A stretch of 64,000 nucleotides of DNA. Origin: Planctomycetota bacterium. Its GTDB lineage: Bacteria > Planctomycetota > SZUA-567. The position numbers and the translations under genes are program-made. A model generated the notes under the pieces. That model had not been told where the DNA came from and did no database searches. It worked only from the letters and a program-made list of their open reading frames with translations. Of the stretch, positions 34,496 to 44,320 are shown piece by piece. The DNA is taken from NCBI GenBank assembly GCA_031261425.1, contig JAISJR010000054.1:1-64000 (forward strand), given 5' to 3'. Within the stretch, counting starts at the first letter, position 1; each line of letters starts with the position of its first letter.

Positions 34496-34797
34496 TTGAG
34501 AGTTTAGAGTTGAGCAGAGGTTGCGCTTCGCGCGTCTTAAAAACTCACGTTACGCGCAAAAAAAAAGAGAAGCCACGAATGACACGAAAAGAACTTAACA
34601 CGAATTTTCACGAATTAAACGAATTAACACGAATTTCTATCCGTTTTCCGGCTCTTTAATTCGTGTAATTCGTGTAATTCGTGGACAAAAAATCTCTTTT
34701 TTTATTCGTAAAAATTCGCGTCTTTTCGTTGACCGCGTAACATCAGTTAAAAAATAAAACTCCACTCTCTAAACTCTAAACTCTCAACTCTAAATTA
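34496..34797. repeat. Family B element interrupted by a family C element (34542-34748)
   Basis: Family B arms (GAGTTGAGAGTTTAG left, AACTCTAAACTCTCAAC right) and half of its core GCGCTTCGCGCGTCTT are split by a family C element with ends AACTCACGTTACGCG and CGCGTAACATCAGTT. Intact family B copies at 26246 and 55940 show the uninterrupted structure. Confidence 0.85.
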
Positions 34798-34816
34798 ACA
34801 TCACGAAAGCGAAAAA

Positions 34817-36025
34817 ATGTTATCCTCCATCGAAGACGCCGTCGCCGATTTGCGCGCCGGAAAAATGGTCGTGCTGATTGACGACGAAAACCGCGAAAAC
34901 GAAGGCGATTTAACGCTCGCGGCGGCGCTGGTTACGCCGGACGCCATCAATTTTATGGCGACGCACGCGCGCGGTTGGATTTGCCTGACGCTCGAAGAAG
35001 AGGCGTGCCGCCGCCTCGATTTGCCGCCGATGACCGCCAACAACGAAGCCGCTTTCGGCACGGCGTTCACCGTTACGATTGAGGCGCGGCGCGGCGTAAC
35101 CACCGGCATCAGCGCCGCCGACCGCGCGACGACTATCCGCCTTGCCGCCGACCCGCAGGCGACGGCGGCGGATTTCGTCCGCCCCGGACACGTGCAACCG
35201 ATTGGCGCGCGCAAAGGCGGGGCGCTGAAACGCGCCGGTCAAACCGAGGGGTCGGTGGACTTGATGAAAATCGCCGGACTGCCGCCCGCCGGCGTGATTT
35301 GCGAAGTGATGAATCCCGACGGGACGATGGCGCGGGTGCCGCAACTCGAAAAATTTTGCGCCGCACACCAATTGAAAATGTGTAGCGTCGCGCAAATTAT
35401 CGAATATCGCCGCCGCCGCGAAAAATTGGTCGCCGCCGTGTCGGCGGCGCAACTGCCGACCGAATTCGGCGAATTTACGTTGCATTGTTATCGCGCCGAA
35501 TTGTTCGGCGAAACCCATCTCGCCGTTACTTGCGGCGACTTGGCGCCGGGCGGCGCGCTGATTGACGAGCCGGTGTTGTTGCGGGTGCATAGCGAATGTC
35601 TGACCGGCGACGTGTTTCATTCGCTCCGGTGCGACTGCGGGCAACAGTTGCTCCGCTCGCTGAAAATGATTAAAGACGCCGGACGCGGCGCGGTGATTTA
35701 TCTGCGGCAGGAGGGACGCGGCATCGGCTTGGAAAATAAAATCAAAGCGTATGCGTTGCAGGAAAAAGGGCTCGACACGGTCGAGGCGAACGTCGCGCTC
35801 GGCTTTCCGCCGGACTTGCGGGATTACGGTTTGGGCGCGCAAATCATCGCCGACCTCGGTATTCGCAAAATAAAACTGCTGACCAACAATCCGCAAAAAA
35901 TCGCGGCGCTGTCGGGCTACGGCTTGACGATTGCCGAGCGCGTGCCGATAGAAATTCCGCCGGTCGCCGAAAATAAAAACTACCTCGCCACCAAAAAAAC
36001 GCGAATGGGGCATTGGTTGAATTGA
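34817..36025 (+). CDS. ribBA: Bifunctional RibBA: DHBP synthase / GTP cyclohydrolase II
   Basis: A 402-residue fusion feeding both branches of riboflavin synthesis. RibB part (1-200): [46 protein letters not shown]. RibA part (205-402): zinc cysteines in [34 protein letters not shown] and LLTNNPQKI. One oddity: the RibB metal-ligand motif normally RxGHTEA reads RAGQTEG, with glutamine 142 in place of the catalytic histidine (His153 in E. coli), so the DHBP synthase half may be weak or inactive. No FMN riboswitch is seen upstream, only repeats. Confidence 0.95.
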   Translation: MLSSIEDAVADLRAGKMVVLIDDENRENEGDLTLAAALVTPDAINFMATHARGWICLTLEEEACRRLDLPPMTANNEAAFGTAFTVTIEARRGVTTGISAADRATTIRLAADPQATAADFVRPGHVQPIGARKGGALKRAGQTEGSVDLMKIAGLPPAGVICEVMNPDGTMARVPQLEKFCAAHQLKMCSVAQIIEYRRRREKLVAAVSAAQLPTEFGEFTLHCYRAELFGETHLAVTCGDLAPGGALIDEPVLLRVHSECLTGDVFHSLRCDCGQQLLRSLKMIKDAGRGAVIYLRQEGRGIGLENKIKAYALQEKGLDTVEANVALGFPPDLRDYGLGAQIIADLGIRKIKLLTNNPQKIAALSGYGLTIAERVPIEIPPVAENKNYLATKKTRMGHWLN

Positions 36026-36026
36026 G

Positions 36027-37016
36027 TTATTCGGCGAGGCGGGCAAAGAGAACGCCGGCGGACGGCGGCGGGCTTGCGGCGACCATTCGGGAAATCGACC
36101 AATAGCCGCGTCCGTAGGTCTGCGACAGTTTTTCGACGGCGGATTTTTTCGACCAACCGCTCGCCGCCATTTCTTGATAATTTTCCACTATCGCCGCCGT
36201 TTCGGTTGCGCTCAGCGGCTTGCCCTTATTCACCAAGCGATTGGGCGGCGGCGCGCGCAAACCCGCCAACAATTCGCCGCGCCGCAACTTCGCCATTTCC
36301 CGCATTTGATAATCAAAAGCGTTTTTGTTGATTTCAAAACCGCAAGCGCGGCGGTTTAAGCCGAGCGCGACTTTCGCCGTCGCAAAACTGCCGAGAAAGA
36401 AATCGCCGATTAAGTCGTTTTCACGGCTTGAATACAACAGCATTTTGGTCAGCAACGCCGCCGGCAATTCGTTTTTGTTTTTAATCTTTCCCGGTTTGTA
36501 TTCGCGATTGATAAGCCAAACATCTTCGCGGTCGAGATAATTTAACGAGCCGCCGCCGGCATTTTTTTCGCTGTCGGCGTAAAAGGCGTTGGGGTTGAAA
36601 GTTCGCTCGCCGCCGCGTTTCGCGTAATACAAAATATGGTAATGCGACGACACGTATTTTCGGCTCGCATACACGCCAAAATTGTATTTCCAAATCAAGT
36701 GATTCACTTCCTGCAATTTGGTCGCCGCCAGCGCGTTCAAAATGTGCCGCAATTGCGTGTAGCCGGAAACCACATAAATCGCGCCGCCGGGGCGCAACGC
36801 CCGCTCGGCTTCTTTGAGCCACTTCGCGCTAAATTCGGGATAGTCCTTTTCCGCCACTTCGACATAGCCGTCGATGACTTTGCTTTCGTCGCGATTGTAA
36901 TGCTTGTGCAATTTATCGCCGCCGATGCCGTAAGGCGGGTCGGTGATAATCAGGTCGAGCGAATTGTCGGCGAGATATTTTCCGGCGCCGGCGATGCAGT
37001 CGCAGTTGTAAAACAT
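36027..37016 (-). CDS. Type II DNA methyltransferase, DPPY (N6-adenine/N4-cytosine) class
   Basis: A 329-residue S-adenosylmethionine-dependent methyltransferase. The catalytic motif ITDPPYGIG is near residue 27 and the SAM-binding block DFFLGSFATAKVALGLNRR followed by CGFEINK near 205-225, the order of the beta class. The C-terminal 70 residues (KPLSATETAAIVENY and GWSKKSAVEKLSQTYG) resemble a helix-turn-helix. The ATG at 37016 overlaps by one base the stop of the adjoining nuclease gene. It protects the host from that nuclease. The recognition site cannot be read from sequence. Confidence 0.9.
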   Translation of the reverse strand: MFYNCDCIAGAGKYLADNSLDLIITDPPYGIGGDKLHKHYNRDESKVIDGYVEVAEKDYPEFSAKWLKEAERALRPGGAIYVVSGYTQLRHILNALAATKLQEVNHLIWKYNFGVYASRKYVSSHYHILYYAKRGGERTFNPNAFYADSEKNAGGGSLNYLDREDVWLINREYKPGKIKNKNELPAALLTKMLLYSSRENDLIGDFFLGSFATAKVALGLNRRACGFEINKNAFDYQMREMAKLRRGELLAGLRAPPPNRLVNKGKPLSATETAAIVENYQEMAASGWSKKSAVEKLSQTYGRGYWSISRMVAASPPPSAGVLFARLAE

Positions 37017-37663
37017 CACAGGTCTATCGCGTAAGAAGTAAATCGGTCGAGCGTTTCCAAGTCGAACATATATTTTTCGGGACGCGGCGCGCCGTTGGAA
37101 TTTCGTCCCTGCCGCATTATCGCCAATTGGTCCAAATCGGCTTCTTGGAGCAACAGCAAAACGATTTGCGTCAATTCGGCTTTGGTTTTGCGATAGCGCG
37201 AAACGGCGGTGCGTTTTTCCCGCGCGACTTCATACGCGGATTTGCCGCCTTTCAATTCCGTGTGCCATTTCTGAAACGAGCGGTTGACATCGTTGTATTC
37301 GACATCGCACAAACCGATAATTTCGCCGTGCCAGCCGTGCCGTTTGATTGACTGCTCCATTGCCGAGCGGTCGTTTAAGATGACCTTATGTTCGTCGGAT
37401 TTGATGGCTTTGGCTTTGATGTCCCAATTGACGCTTCGCTTCAAATCGAAGACGACGCTCGCAAACCGGTCGCCCGGAACGGTGAAACTGTTTTCCAACA
37501 TTTGCTTAACCCGAAACTCAAAATAAAAGCCCCACCACTCCATTTGCCGCCAGTTGTAATCGGCGGCTTGCAATTCCAACACGCATTGTTTGCCGTCCCA
37601 AATTTTCGGGAGTTGCGGCAAGACGCTTTGCAGGATTTCAAGGTCGCCGGCATAAATAGCCAT
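37016..37663 (-). CDS. Putative type II restriction endonuclease
   Basis: A 215-residue protein located directly upstream of and translationally coupled to a DNA methyltransferase, the usual layout of a type II restriction-modification operon. FDLKRSVNWDIKAKAI near residue 75-90 contains a D...DIK pattern compatible with a PD-(D/E)xK active site, and RQGRNSNGAPRPEKYMFDLE near 190 looks like a DNA-contact region. I do not recognise the isoschizomer family. ATG 37663 is preferred over an upstream GTG at 37675. The identification rests mainly on context. Confidence 0.72.
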   Translation of the reverse strand: MAIYAGDLEILQSVLPQLPKIWDGKQCVLELQAADYNWRQMEWWGFYFEFRVKQMLENSFTVPGDRFASVVFDLKRSVNWDIKAKAIKSDEHKVILNDRSAMEQSIKRHGWHGEIIGLCDVEYNDVNRSFQKWHTELKGGKSAYEVAREKRTAVSRYRKTKAELTQIVLLLLQEADLDQLAIMRQGRNSNGAPRPEKYMFDLETLDRFTSYAIDL

Positions 37664-37704
37664 AGTTTTTCTCACGCCGCTAAATGCTAAATAATTCGTA
37701 ATTT

Positions 37705-38655
37705 TTAATTGCCCCTCCTGCTCTCGCGGATTTTGTCGATGACGCGCGTGACGAGCGTTTCGCCGGCGGCGAAGTTGTCTAAGTGCGAGGCGACAAGCAC
37801 GAAGCGGTCGAACGTCGCATAAACCAAATTCTTTTCCCGCGGGTCAACGGCGCGGGCAAAAGCCACCGCCGTTTTGCCGAACTGCCGTTTTTCCCGCGCC
37901 GAGTCGCTCGCGTTGACTTGCAGATAGCGCCAGAAATCTTCGCCGGCTTTTTCCGCCGCCTTCGCCTCGCTGAAATCGATGACGAAAATTCGCGCGTCCG
38001 CGCCGCCGCCCGGCGCGAGCGCCCACACGCCCGGCGGGAAAATATCAAAGTTCAGCGCGTTGCCCGGCGTTACCCGCGCGTATTTGCCCGCCGCGCCCTC
38101 AACGTCGATGTAGGCGAAACCGACGGGCTTGCGGCTTTGCCCCGGCACGCGCGCCGTCAGAAACTGCGCCAACGGCTTTAAGTCCGGCGCCGGTTCTTTG
38201 CCGGTGTAAATCAGCGCGAACAGCCAGCGCCCTTTGTAAAAATACAAATTGCGCCCGCCGTGCGCCGTGTCCAACACGGCTTGCGCGCCGACATCGATTT
38301 CTTCGCCGGTGTTGCGCAACTGTTGTCCGACGTAGTAGTAAAAAATCCCCGCCGCGCCGAGGTCGCTCCCGATTTGATACGCCTCAATCGTCAGGGCTTC
38401 GCCGCCGAGCGCGTAGTCGCGCGAGTAAATCGTGCTTAATCCGTATTGCTTGAAAAACCGCGCCCGCTCCGCGCCCAAATACTTTTCTTTGGGACCGTCG
38501 GTGAAGAGAACTTGCCGTTTGCCGACCGCGCTCAAACCGGCGAACTCGCCGTCCTCCGGCAAAAAGCCGCTACTGTCGCCGGCGAGCGGATTGCCGCAGG
38601 CGGTCAAAACGGAACCGACCAAAACGAAAACGCATAAAATTAAATGCCGGCGCAT
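37705..38655 (-). CDS. Lipoprotein of unknown function (DUF6599-like)
   Basis: A 316-residue predicted lipoprotein; the signal peptide MRRHLILCVFVLVGSVLTAC has its lipobox cysteine at residue 20. The mature protein includes ALTIEAYQIGSDLGAAGIFYYYV, GGRNLYFYKGRWLFALIYTG, and FVIDFSEAKAAEKAG. Repeated alternating strands suggest two related beta/alpha domains. I recall proteins with the YQxxsxxaAyG(I)f pattern being annotated DUF6599, but this was not checked. No enzyme motif. It lies between the R-M pair and a sugar-binding protein gene. Confidence 0.65.
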   Translation of the reverse strand: MRRHLILCVFVLVGSVLTACGNPLAGDSSGFLPEDGEFAGLSAVGKRQVLFTDGPKEKYLGAERARFFKQYGLSTIYSRDYALGGEALTIEAYQIGSDLGAAGIFYYYVGQQLRNTGEEIDVGAQAVLDTAHGGRNLYFYKGRWLFALIYTGKEPAPDLKPLAQFLTARVPGQSRKPVGFAYIDVEGAAGKYARVTPGNALNFDIFPPGVWALAPGGGADARIFVIDFSEAKAAEKAGEDFWRYLQVNASDSAREKRQFGKTAVAFARAVDPREKNLVYATFDRFVLVASHLDNFAAGETLVTRVIDKIRESRRGN

Positions 38656-38675
38656 CGGGAGGGGCTTTCGGAAGT

Positions 38676-38769
38676 TTAGAGTTTAGAGTTTAGAGTTGAG
38701 AGTTGAGAGTTGAGAGTTCGGAGTTGAAAGCGGTTATCTAAACTCTCAACTCTAAACTCTCAACTCTAA
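38676..38769. repeat. Family B palindromic element
   Basis: GAGTTTAGAG words and inverted AACTCTCAACTCTAA words; the right arm supplies the TAG stop codon of the sugar-binding protein gene on the minus strand. Confidence 0.75.
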
Positions 38770-39830
38770 TACTGCACCGCGTATTTTTCGATATTGGCGG
38801 CGTTGTAGAGCATCGGCGCTTCCAGCGCCAAAATTTGACCGTTCGGACGGACGGTGTAGTTGCCCAATTTGCCCGCCGGAAAAGTCGCGCCCGGCTTGAC
38901 GGCGATGCCGAGTTTTTTCTCCGCCCACACCAAATAGCCGGCGATATAACCCTCGTCCGGCGGCGTCCACAAATGAAACGCCTGGCAGGTGCCGCTCCTG
39001 ACAAACCGCGCCATCTCCGACGGCAAGCCCAGTCCGGTAATCGTGATTTTTCCCGCCATTTCTTCCCGCTCAAGCACCGCGCAGGCGGCGGGCAAGCCGA
39101 CCGCCGTCGGCGCGATGACGCCGTTTAAGTCGGGGTATTTCTCCAACAGCGATTTCATCATCACCGTTGACTTGCCCGACTGGTCGTCGCCATAGACAAT
39201 TTCGACCAACTCCATTTTGGCGTAGGCGGGATTATTATCGAGTTGATTTTTGATGGTTTCAATCCACGCGTTCTGGTCCGGCGCCTCGGGCGTCGCGGAG
39301 AGAATCGCGAACTTGCCGGCGTAGCCGAGTTGGCTCGCCAGCAATTCAATTTGCGCGCTCCCCACGGTGGCGAAATTCACCGGCATAATCGCCGCGTCGC
39401 GATGTTGTTTGGTCGCCGGCGCGGTGTCCTGATTGATGAAATAGACCCGCGTGCCGCGGGCGCGAACTTGGTCGAGCAAACCGTCGAGCGCGGTGTCGGA
39501 GTTGATGGCGATAAAAATTGCCGCCGCGCCGGCGTTCGCCGCCTCCTCGATATATGGAACTTGGCTGGTGTCGGTGGCGACGTCCGGTCCGACGTATTTA
39601 TAAGTGAAATTTTCCTCGCCGATTTCCGCGAAAGCGTGGTAAAAACCGGAACTAATCGCGTCGAAATACGGATTGCCCATATTTTTCGGAATGAAATAAA
39701 CGCAAAGATTGTTCGCCGCCGCGACCGGCACCGGCGCCGGCGGATTTTTACCGGCGGACAATTTTACCGCGACGACGGCGACAATCGCCAGCGCGACCGC
39801 GCCGAGAAGTATTTTTATTTTTTTGTTCAT
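38766..39830 (-). CDS. Sugar ABC transporter substrate-binding protein, RhaS/LsrB-like
   Basis: A 354-residue periplasmic-binding protein (type I fold, Peripla_BP_4). An N-terminal membrane segment (ILLGAVALAIVAVVAVKL) is not a classic signal peptide and may stay as an anchor. The mature domain shows FIPKNMGNPYFDAISSGFYHA, AIFIAINSDTALDGLLDQVRARG, RVYFINQDTAP and GVIAPTAVGLPAA, typical of rhamnose or autoinducer-2 binders. AAAGGAAAAG precedes the ATG. No ABC ATPase or permease is nearby; the next gene upstream is a sensor kinase, so a sensing role is plausible. The stop codon lies in a family B repeat. Confidence 0.87.
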   Translation of the reverse strand: MNKKIKILLGAVALAIVAVVAVKLSAGKNPPAPVPVAAANNLCVYFIPKNMGNPYFDAISSGFYHAFAEIGEENFTYKYVGPDVATDTSQVPYIEEAANAGAAAIFIAINSDTALDGLLDQVRARGTRVYFINQDTAPATKQHRDAAIMPVNFATVGSAQIELLASQLGYAGKFAILSATPEAPDQNAWIETIKNQLDNNPAYAKMELVEIVYGDDQSGKSTVMMKSLLEKYPDLNGVIAPTAVGLPAACAVLEREEMAGKITITGLGLPSEMARFVRSGTCQAFHLWTPPDEGYIAGYLVWAEKKLGIAVKPGATFPAGKLGNYTVRPNGQILALEAPMLYNAANIEKYAVQY

Positions 39831-39902
39831 AACGCTTTTCCTTTCGGGTGAATGATAGAAAAAAAACGCCGCGTCCCGACCGGCAAACTCCGCCGCGACC
39901 GG

Positions 39903-42407
39903 CTAACGTTTAAGATATTGGTTTAATTTGGCAAGCACCGCGTCAAAGTCAAGCGGCTTGCCGAGGTGCGCGTTCATTCCCGCCGCCAAACAATTTTCAA
40001 TATCCTCGTTAAACACGTTCGCCGTCATCGCGATAATCGGCACGGTTTTGGCGACGCCCGTTAGCGCGCGGATTTGCCGCGTCGCCTCGTAGCCGTCCAT
40101 TTCCGGCATCTGCACGTCCATAAAAATCAAGTCGTATTTTTCCGGCGCCGCGCCGAATTTTTGCACCGCTTCCGCGCCGTTGACCGCGCAGTCAATCGTC
40201 AGCCCCGTCGGCTCCAACAGCGTCATCACAATTTCGCGGTTGATTTCGGTGTCATCGACCAGCAGGACGCGCCGCCCGGAAAAATCGGCGTCCGCGTCCG
40301 CGGCAATTTCGCCGCCCGCGTCGTTCTCTTTGACCGTCAGCAACTCGTTAATGCCGTCGAACAACGCCGAGGAGAAGAGCGGCTTCGGCAGGAATTTATC
40401 GACCCATTCGCTGTCGGGCGATTTTTCAATCTCGCTCCATTCCGCGCCCGAAATCAGCACGATTTTCGCGCTCGCCGTCAGCATTTTAATCCGCCGCGCC
40501 AATTCCAAACCGTCGATGTCGAGCATCCGCCAGTCGATAAAATAAATGTCGTAATCGCCGTTGCGCTCAATCATCGCCAGCGCCTGTTCGCCGCCGCCGG
40601 CGGTGTCGCAACGAAAGCCGAACTGCCGCGCCATTTCGGTAAAATACTCGCCGACCGCCGGCATATCGTCCACCGCGAGCGCCCGTAAATCCCGCCAATT
40701 AAAGCCCGCCGGTTTCGCCGCCGTCGCCGCCGCCCCGCGCCGCGCCTGCACGGTGGCGGAAAAAGTCGCGCCCCGGTCCGGCTCCGACTGCAACCAAATC
40801 CGCCCGCCCATCATTTCCACAATCCGCTTGGAAATCGCCAAACCCAAGCCCGTGCCGCCGAAGCGCCGCGAGGTGCCGCTGTCCGCCTGCGTGAAAGAAC
40901 TGAACAGGCGCGCCTGCGCTTCTTCGCTGATGCCGATGCCGCTGTCGGCGACTTCGATAAGCAACGTGCAAACGCCGTCGGCTTCGCCGAGCAGGCGCGT
41001 GTCGAGACGAACCGCGCCGCGCTCCGGCGTGAATTTCACGGCGTTGGACAACAAGTTGACAATCACTTGCGCCAACCGCTGGTCGTCGCCGATTAACTCG
41101 CGCGGGATATGGGGGTCTAAAAAAGCGGTGAATTCCTGCTTTTTGGCGCCGACCCGCGGCGCGATAACGTCGGTTACTTTTTGTAGCATCGCCTCAAAAT
41201 TATACGGCTCGGACGCCAACTCAAATTTGTTCGCCTCGATTTTCGAGATGTCTAAAATATCGTTGACCACGCCGAGCAGATGCTCCGAGGCGTTGCCGAT
41301 TTTGCCGAAGCAGTAGTCCTTGCGCTCCAACGTCGGCGCGGACGCGCCGATGGTCGTCATCCCGACAATCGCGTTTATCGGCGTGCGGATTTCGTGCGAC
41401 ATATTCGCCAAAAATTCGCTCTTGGCGCGACTCGCCCGTTCCGCCGTTTCTTTGAGCGTCGTCAACAGCGCGTTTTGCTCGCTGAGTTGCCGATACGGTT
41501 TGACGATGATTTTGGAGGACACGACGGAGGCGGCGACGCCGCACGTCAGAAAAAAGAGCGCCAGCAACCAGAAAGTCCGCCGCGTGCGAATCCACGGACT
41601 TTCGTCGATTAAACCGACCACGCCCAGCGTCCAGCCGTCCGAGCCGCCGACCGGCGTGTAGGCGCAAAAACGCGCCTGATTCTCGTAGGTGTAAACGCCG
41701 TTGCCGTCTTTGCCTTTAATCATTTCGCTCATTACTCTCGCCATCGTCGGCTGTGCTTGCCCGTCGGCGACGCCGTTGTAACGCTCCCGCACCAAACTTT
41801 CGCGGTAATTGGCAATCATAATGCCGGCGCGGTCGAGCATAAAGATATTGCCGCGTTCCCAGATGCGAAAGGAGGCGATGATTTCGTTCAAGTAAGTGCC
41901 GTTGAAAGTCGCGACGAGGATTCGCGCGCCCGCCGGCACGCAGACGCGCATCACTAATTTTTCGTCGGCGTATTCGGTCGAGGTGATGACGCGCTCGCCG
42001 CGCCAGGCGCGTTTGACGGCGGGCGCGGCGGCGAACGTGGCGTCCGGCGCGGCGTCGCCCACGGAGGCGACGACGCCCCGCGCGTCAAGAATCGTCAGCG
42101 ACAGGCATTTGCGGCGGTGGAGTTGCTCGCGCAACACGGCGGTTAATCGTTGTCCCGCCGCGCCGGTTTCGGCGTCGCGCACCATCGCTTCCAAACATTC
42201 GTTCGCCGCCGCGTCAATATCGGTTTTCAGGAAGCGCAAATTCGCGGCGACCATTTTGCCGGCGATTTGGGCAATGGTTTGCAGGTCTTTGACCGTGCTT
42301 TTCGTGAGCGAAGAGCGGTTCAGATAGGCGGTCGCGCCGATGCACAGGACGGTGATAAACGTAACTATCCCGACGATGAGCAACGCCACTTTTACGCGAA
42401 TAGACAC
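39903..42407 (-). CDS. Hybrid sensor histidine kinase with two receiver domains
   Basis: An 834-residue inner-membrane kinase. Helix 1 (about 7-28) and helix 2 (about 285-307) flank a periplasmic Cache-like sensor ([36 protein letters not shown]). No HAMP. HisKA has the phosphoacceptor histidine in [15 protein letters not shown] near residue 336; HATPase has [11 protein letters not shown] and [19 protein letters not shown]. Receiver 1 (about 572-690) has [11 protein letters not shown] and receiver 2 (715-834) [16 protein letters not shown]. No output domain is attached. Flanked by two sugar-binding protein genes, one convergent-upstream and one divergent, it may sense a bound sugar. Confidence 0.93.
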   Translation of the reverse strand: MSIRVKVALLIVGIVTFITVLCIGATAYLNRSSLTKSTVKDLQTIAQIAGKMVAANLRFLKTDIDAAANECLEAMVRDAETGAAGQRLTAVLREQLHRRKCLSLTILDARGVVASVGDAAPDATFAAAPAVKRAWRGERVITSTEYADEKLVMRVCVPAGARILVATFNGTYLNEIIASFRIWERGNIFMLDRAGIMIANYRESLVRERYNGVADGQAQPTMARVMSEMIKGKDGNGVYTYENQARFCAYTPVGGSDGWTLGVVGLIDESPWIRTRRTFWLLALFFLTCGVAASVVSSKIIVKPYRQLSEQNALLTTLKETAERASRAKSEFLANMSHEIRTPINAIVGMTTIGASAPTLERKDYCFGKIGNASEHLLGVVNDILDISKIEANKFELASEPYNFEAMLQKVTDVIAPRVGAKKQEFTAFLDPHIPRELIGDDQRLAQVIVNLLSNAVKFTPERGAVRLDTRLLGEADGVCTLLIEVADSGIGISEEAQARLFSSFTQADSGTSRRFGGTGLGLAISKRIVEMMGGRIWLQSEPDRGATFSATVQARRGAAATAAKPAGFNWRDLRALAVDDMPAVGEYFTEMARQFGFRCDTAGGGEQALAMIERNGDYDIYFIDWRMLDIDGLELARRIKMLTASAKIVLISGAEWSEIEKSPDSEWVDKFLPKPLFSSALFDGINELLTVKENDAGGEIAADADADFSGRRVLLVDDTEINREIVMTLLEPTGLTIDCAVNGAEAVQKFGAAPEKYDLIFMDVQMPEMDGYEATRQIRALTGVAKTVPIIAMTANVFNEDIENCLAAGMNAHLGKPLDFDAVLAKLNQYLKR

Positions 42408-42429
42408 GAAAATCTTCCTTCCGAAAGTT

Positions 42430-42660
42430 GACGGCTGAAAGTTTAGATCTTCGGCGGTGATTTTATCGCCGCCGATTGAAACGCGGCGAAGCCGCCGCCG
42501 AAATCAATAGCCCGCCGTTTTAACGGCGGGTCAACGATTGAGAGTTTAGAGTTGAGCGTTGAAAGTTCAACGCACGCCGTCCACTAATCACTGCTCACTT
42601 TCTTAACGCCAAACTCTCAACTCTCAACTCTAAACTCTAAACTTTCAACTCTCACTCGAC
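42430..42660. repeat. Palindromes and a family B element between the kinase and the ChvE-like gene
   Basis: CCCGCCGTTTTAACGGCGGG (42511 region) is a perfect hairpin; family B words follow at about 42538-42655 (GAGAGTTTAGAGTTGAG against AACTCTCAACTCTAAAC). Positions 42661-42815 show no gene. Confidence 0.7.
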
Positions 42661-42815
42661 GCTTGCCGTCCGCCCCACTTTTTCATTCCGCGAAAAAACT
42701 TTGAAATCCGTCGATTCGCCGTTTGCGCGTTATCGCTTTTAGTTGACGAAGCGGTAAGAATCCGCGCTCAGTCCGTTGCGTGGGGCGACGGCAATAATTT
42801 GTGGGAGGGAAAGAA

Positions 42816-43868
42816 ATGAAAAAATTACTGACGGCGGTTCTGTGTGGCGCGTTCGCGATGCTGATGACCGCGGCGGGCGAGAAAGTCGGCGTGGCGATGC
42901 CGACGAAAAATTTGGAGCGCTGGAATCACGACGGCGCCAATATGAAAGCCGTGTTGGAAGCCAAGGGCTACGAGGTCGATTTGCAATACAGCACCAACAA
43001 CGACATTTCCATTCAAGTCAACGAAATCGAAAATCTGATTCAAAACGGTTGCAAGGTCTTGGTCATCGCCGCGATTGACGGCTCGTCGCTCTCGTCCGTG
43101 TTGGCGGGCGCCAAAGCCGCCAACATTCCGGTCATCGCCTACGACCGGCTGATTATGAACACCGACGCCGTCAGTTATTACGCCTCGTTCGACAATTTCA
43201 AACTCGGCGAAATTCAGGGACAATTCATCAAGGACAAACTCGACCTCGACCGCGCCGCCGGTCCGTTCAACGTCGAATTGTTCACCGGTTCGGCGGACGA
43301 CAACAACTCCGAATTTTACTATCAGGGCGCAATGTCGATTCTTAAACCGTTCATCGACAACGGCAAACTGAAAGTGTTGTCGGGACAAACCACCAAAGCC
43401 GAAATCGCCACGAAGAATTGGTCCACCGAAGAAGCGCAAAAACGGATGGAAAATCTGCTCACCGGCAACAACTACGGTCCCGACGACGTGAAACTTTCCG
43501 CCGTGTTAGGCACCAACGACTCCATCGCCAACGGCATTTCGACGGCGTTAATCGACGCGGGCTACACGCCGGACAATTTCCCGATTGTAACCGGTATGGA
43601 TTGCGACGTGATGACGGTGCGCAACTTGCTGAACGGCTCGCAAACGATGTCGATTTTCAAGGACACGCGGATATTGGCGGACAAAGTCGTGGCGATGGTC
43701 GCCGCCATCCTCGAAGGCAAAGAGCCGGAAGTCAACAACACGACCGACTACAACAACGGCGTCAAAGTGATTCCGTCGTATCTGTGCGACTCGATTATCG
43801 TTACCAAAGAAAACATCGCGCCGGTGCTGTTTGACAGCGGCTACTACAAGGCGGAACAGTTCAAGTAA
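42816..43868 (+). CDS. chvE: Periplasmic multiple-sugar-binding protein, ChvE/XylF-like
   Basis: A 350-residue exported protein with signal peptide MKKLLTAVLCGAFAMLMTAAG. The mature start KVGVAMPTKNLERWNHDG, DLQYSTNNDISIQVNEIENL, KVLVIAAIDGSSLSSVL, IAYDRLI and GTNDSIANGI are the ChvE/XylF signature for xylose, glucose or arabinose binding. GGGAGG precedes the ATG at 42816. It normally works with GguAB/XylGH, which are absent here. The gene is divergent from a hybrid sensor kinase; in Agrobacterium, ChvE activates the kinase VirA, so a similar pairing is conceivable. Confidence 0.9.
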   Translation: MKKLLTAVLCGAFAMLMTAAGEKVGVAMPTKNLERWNHDGANMKAVLEAKGYEVDLQYSTNNDISIQVNEIENLIQNGCKVLVIAAIDGSSLSSVLAGAKAANIPVIAYDRLIMNTDAVSYYASFDNFKLGEIQGQFIKDKLDLDRAAGPFNVELFTGSADDNNSEFYYQGAMSILKPFIDNGKLKVLSGQTTKAEIATKNWSTEEAQKRMENLLTGNNYGPDDVKLSAVLGTNDSIANGISTALIDAGYTPDNFPIVTGMDCDVMTVRNLLNGSQTMSIFKDTRILADKVVAMVAAILEGKEPEVNNTTDYNNGVKVIPSYLCDSIIVTKENIAPVLFDSGYYKAEQFK

Positions 43869-43914
43869 TTCACAGTTAACAATTCGTGTTACGCGATTTT
43901 GCTAATTTATTCCG

Positions 43915-44203
43915 ACAGTCGCCCCAACGGGGCGAAATATATTAGCCCAGGGTAAGCGGCGATGTTCTATCAGCCGCGCCACCCTGGGTAAAGACGGCGC
44001 GAAGCGCCAACCGAAATTGGACGGTTCGCCGCGTTTTGGCGAACCGCTCTCGCCGCCGGAGGCGGCGTTTGCCGCCGCAAAACCGCGCGGCGGGACTGTC
44101 GGATGGTTTTATCAATCAACCGCTACCCAGGGTGGCGCGACGATAGAGCGTGTCGCTTACCCTGGGCTGATATGTTTCGCGCTTTCAGCGCGGCTGGCGG
44201 AAG
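43915..44203. repeat. Family G inverted-repeat element, complete copy
   Basis: Left arm GCGAAATATATTAGCCCAGG is mirrored by the right arm CTTACCCTGGGCTGATATG; inside are GGCGCGAAGCGCCAACC and the GGAGGCGGCGTTTGCCGCC hairpin. A truncated copy lies at 20311-20490. Confidence 0.85.
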
Positions 44204-44258
44204 TATCTTCGTTGCAACAGCACCGACACTAACCGCGTAACGCGCCGTTTTTACGATG

Positions 44259-44300
44259 CTTCCTCAATTGTTAATTGTTAATTTTGAATTGTTAATTGCT
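44259..44300. repeat. Family A half-element
   Basis: AATTGTTAATTGTTAATT words immediately before the ROK kinase gene; no matching left arm. Confidence 0.6.
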
Positions 44301-44320
44301 CTTCTGAAAGGGTCAACCTT

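Noticed and set aside
34797-34816. FMN riboswitch upstream of ribBA
   Set aside because: The region is entirely family B and C repeat; none of the conserved FMN aptamer blocks is seen.
36027-37663. A phage or prophage origin for the methyltransferase/nuclease pair
   Set aside because: No integrase, capsid or other phage genes in the window; the layout is that of a plain type II restriction-modification operon.
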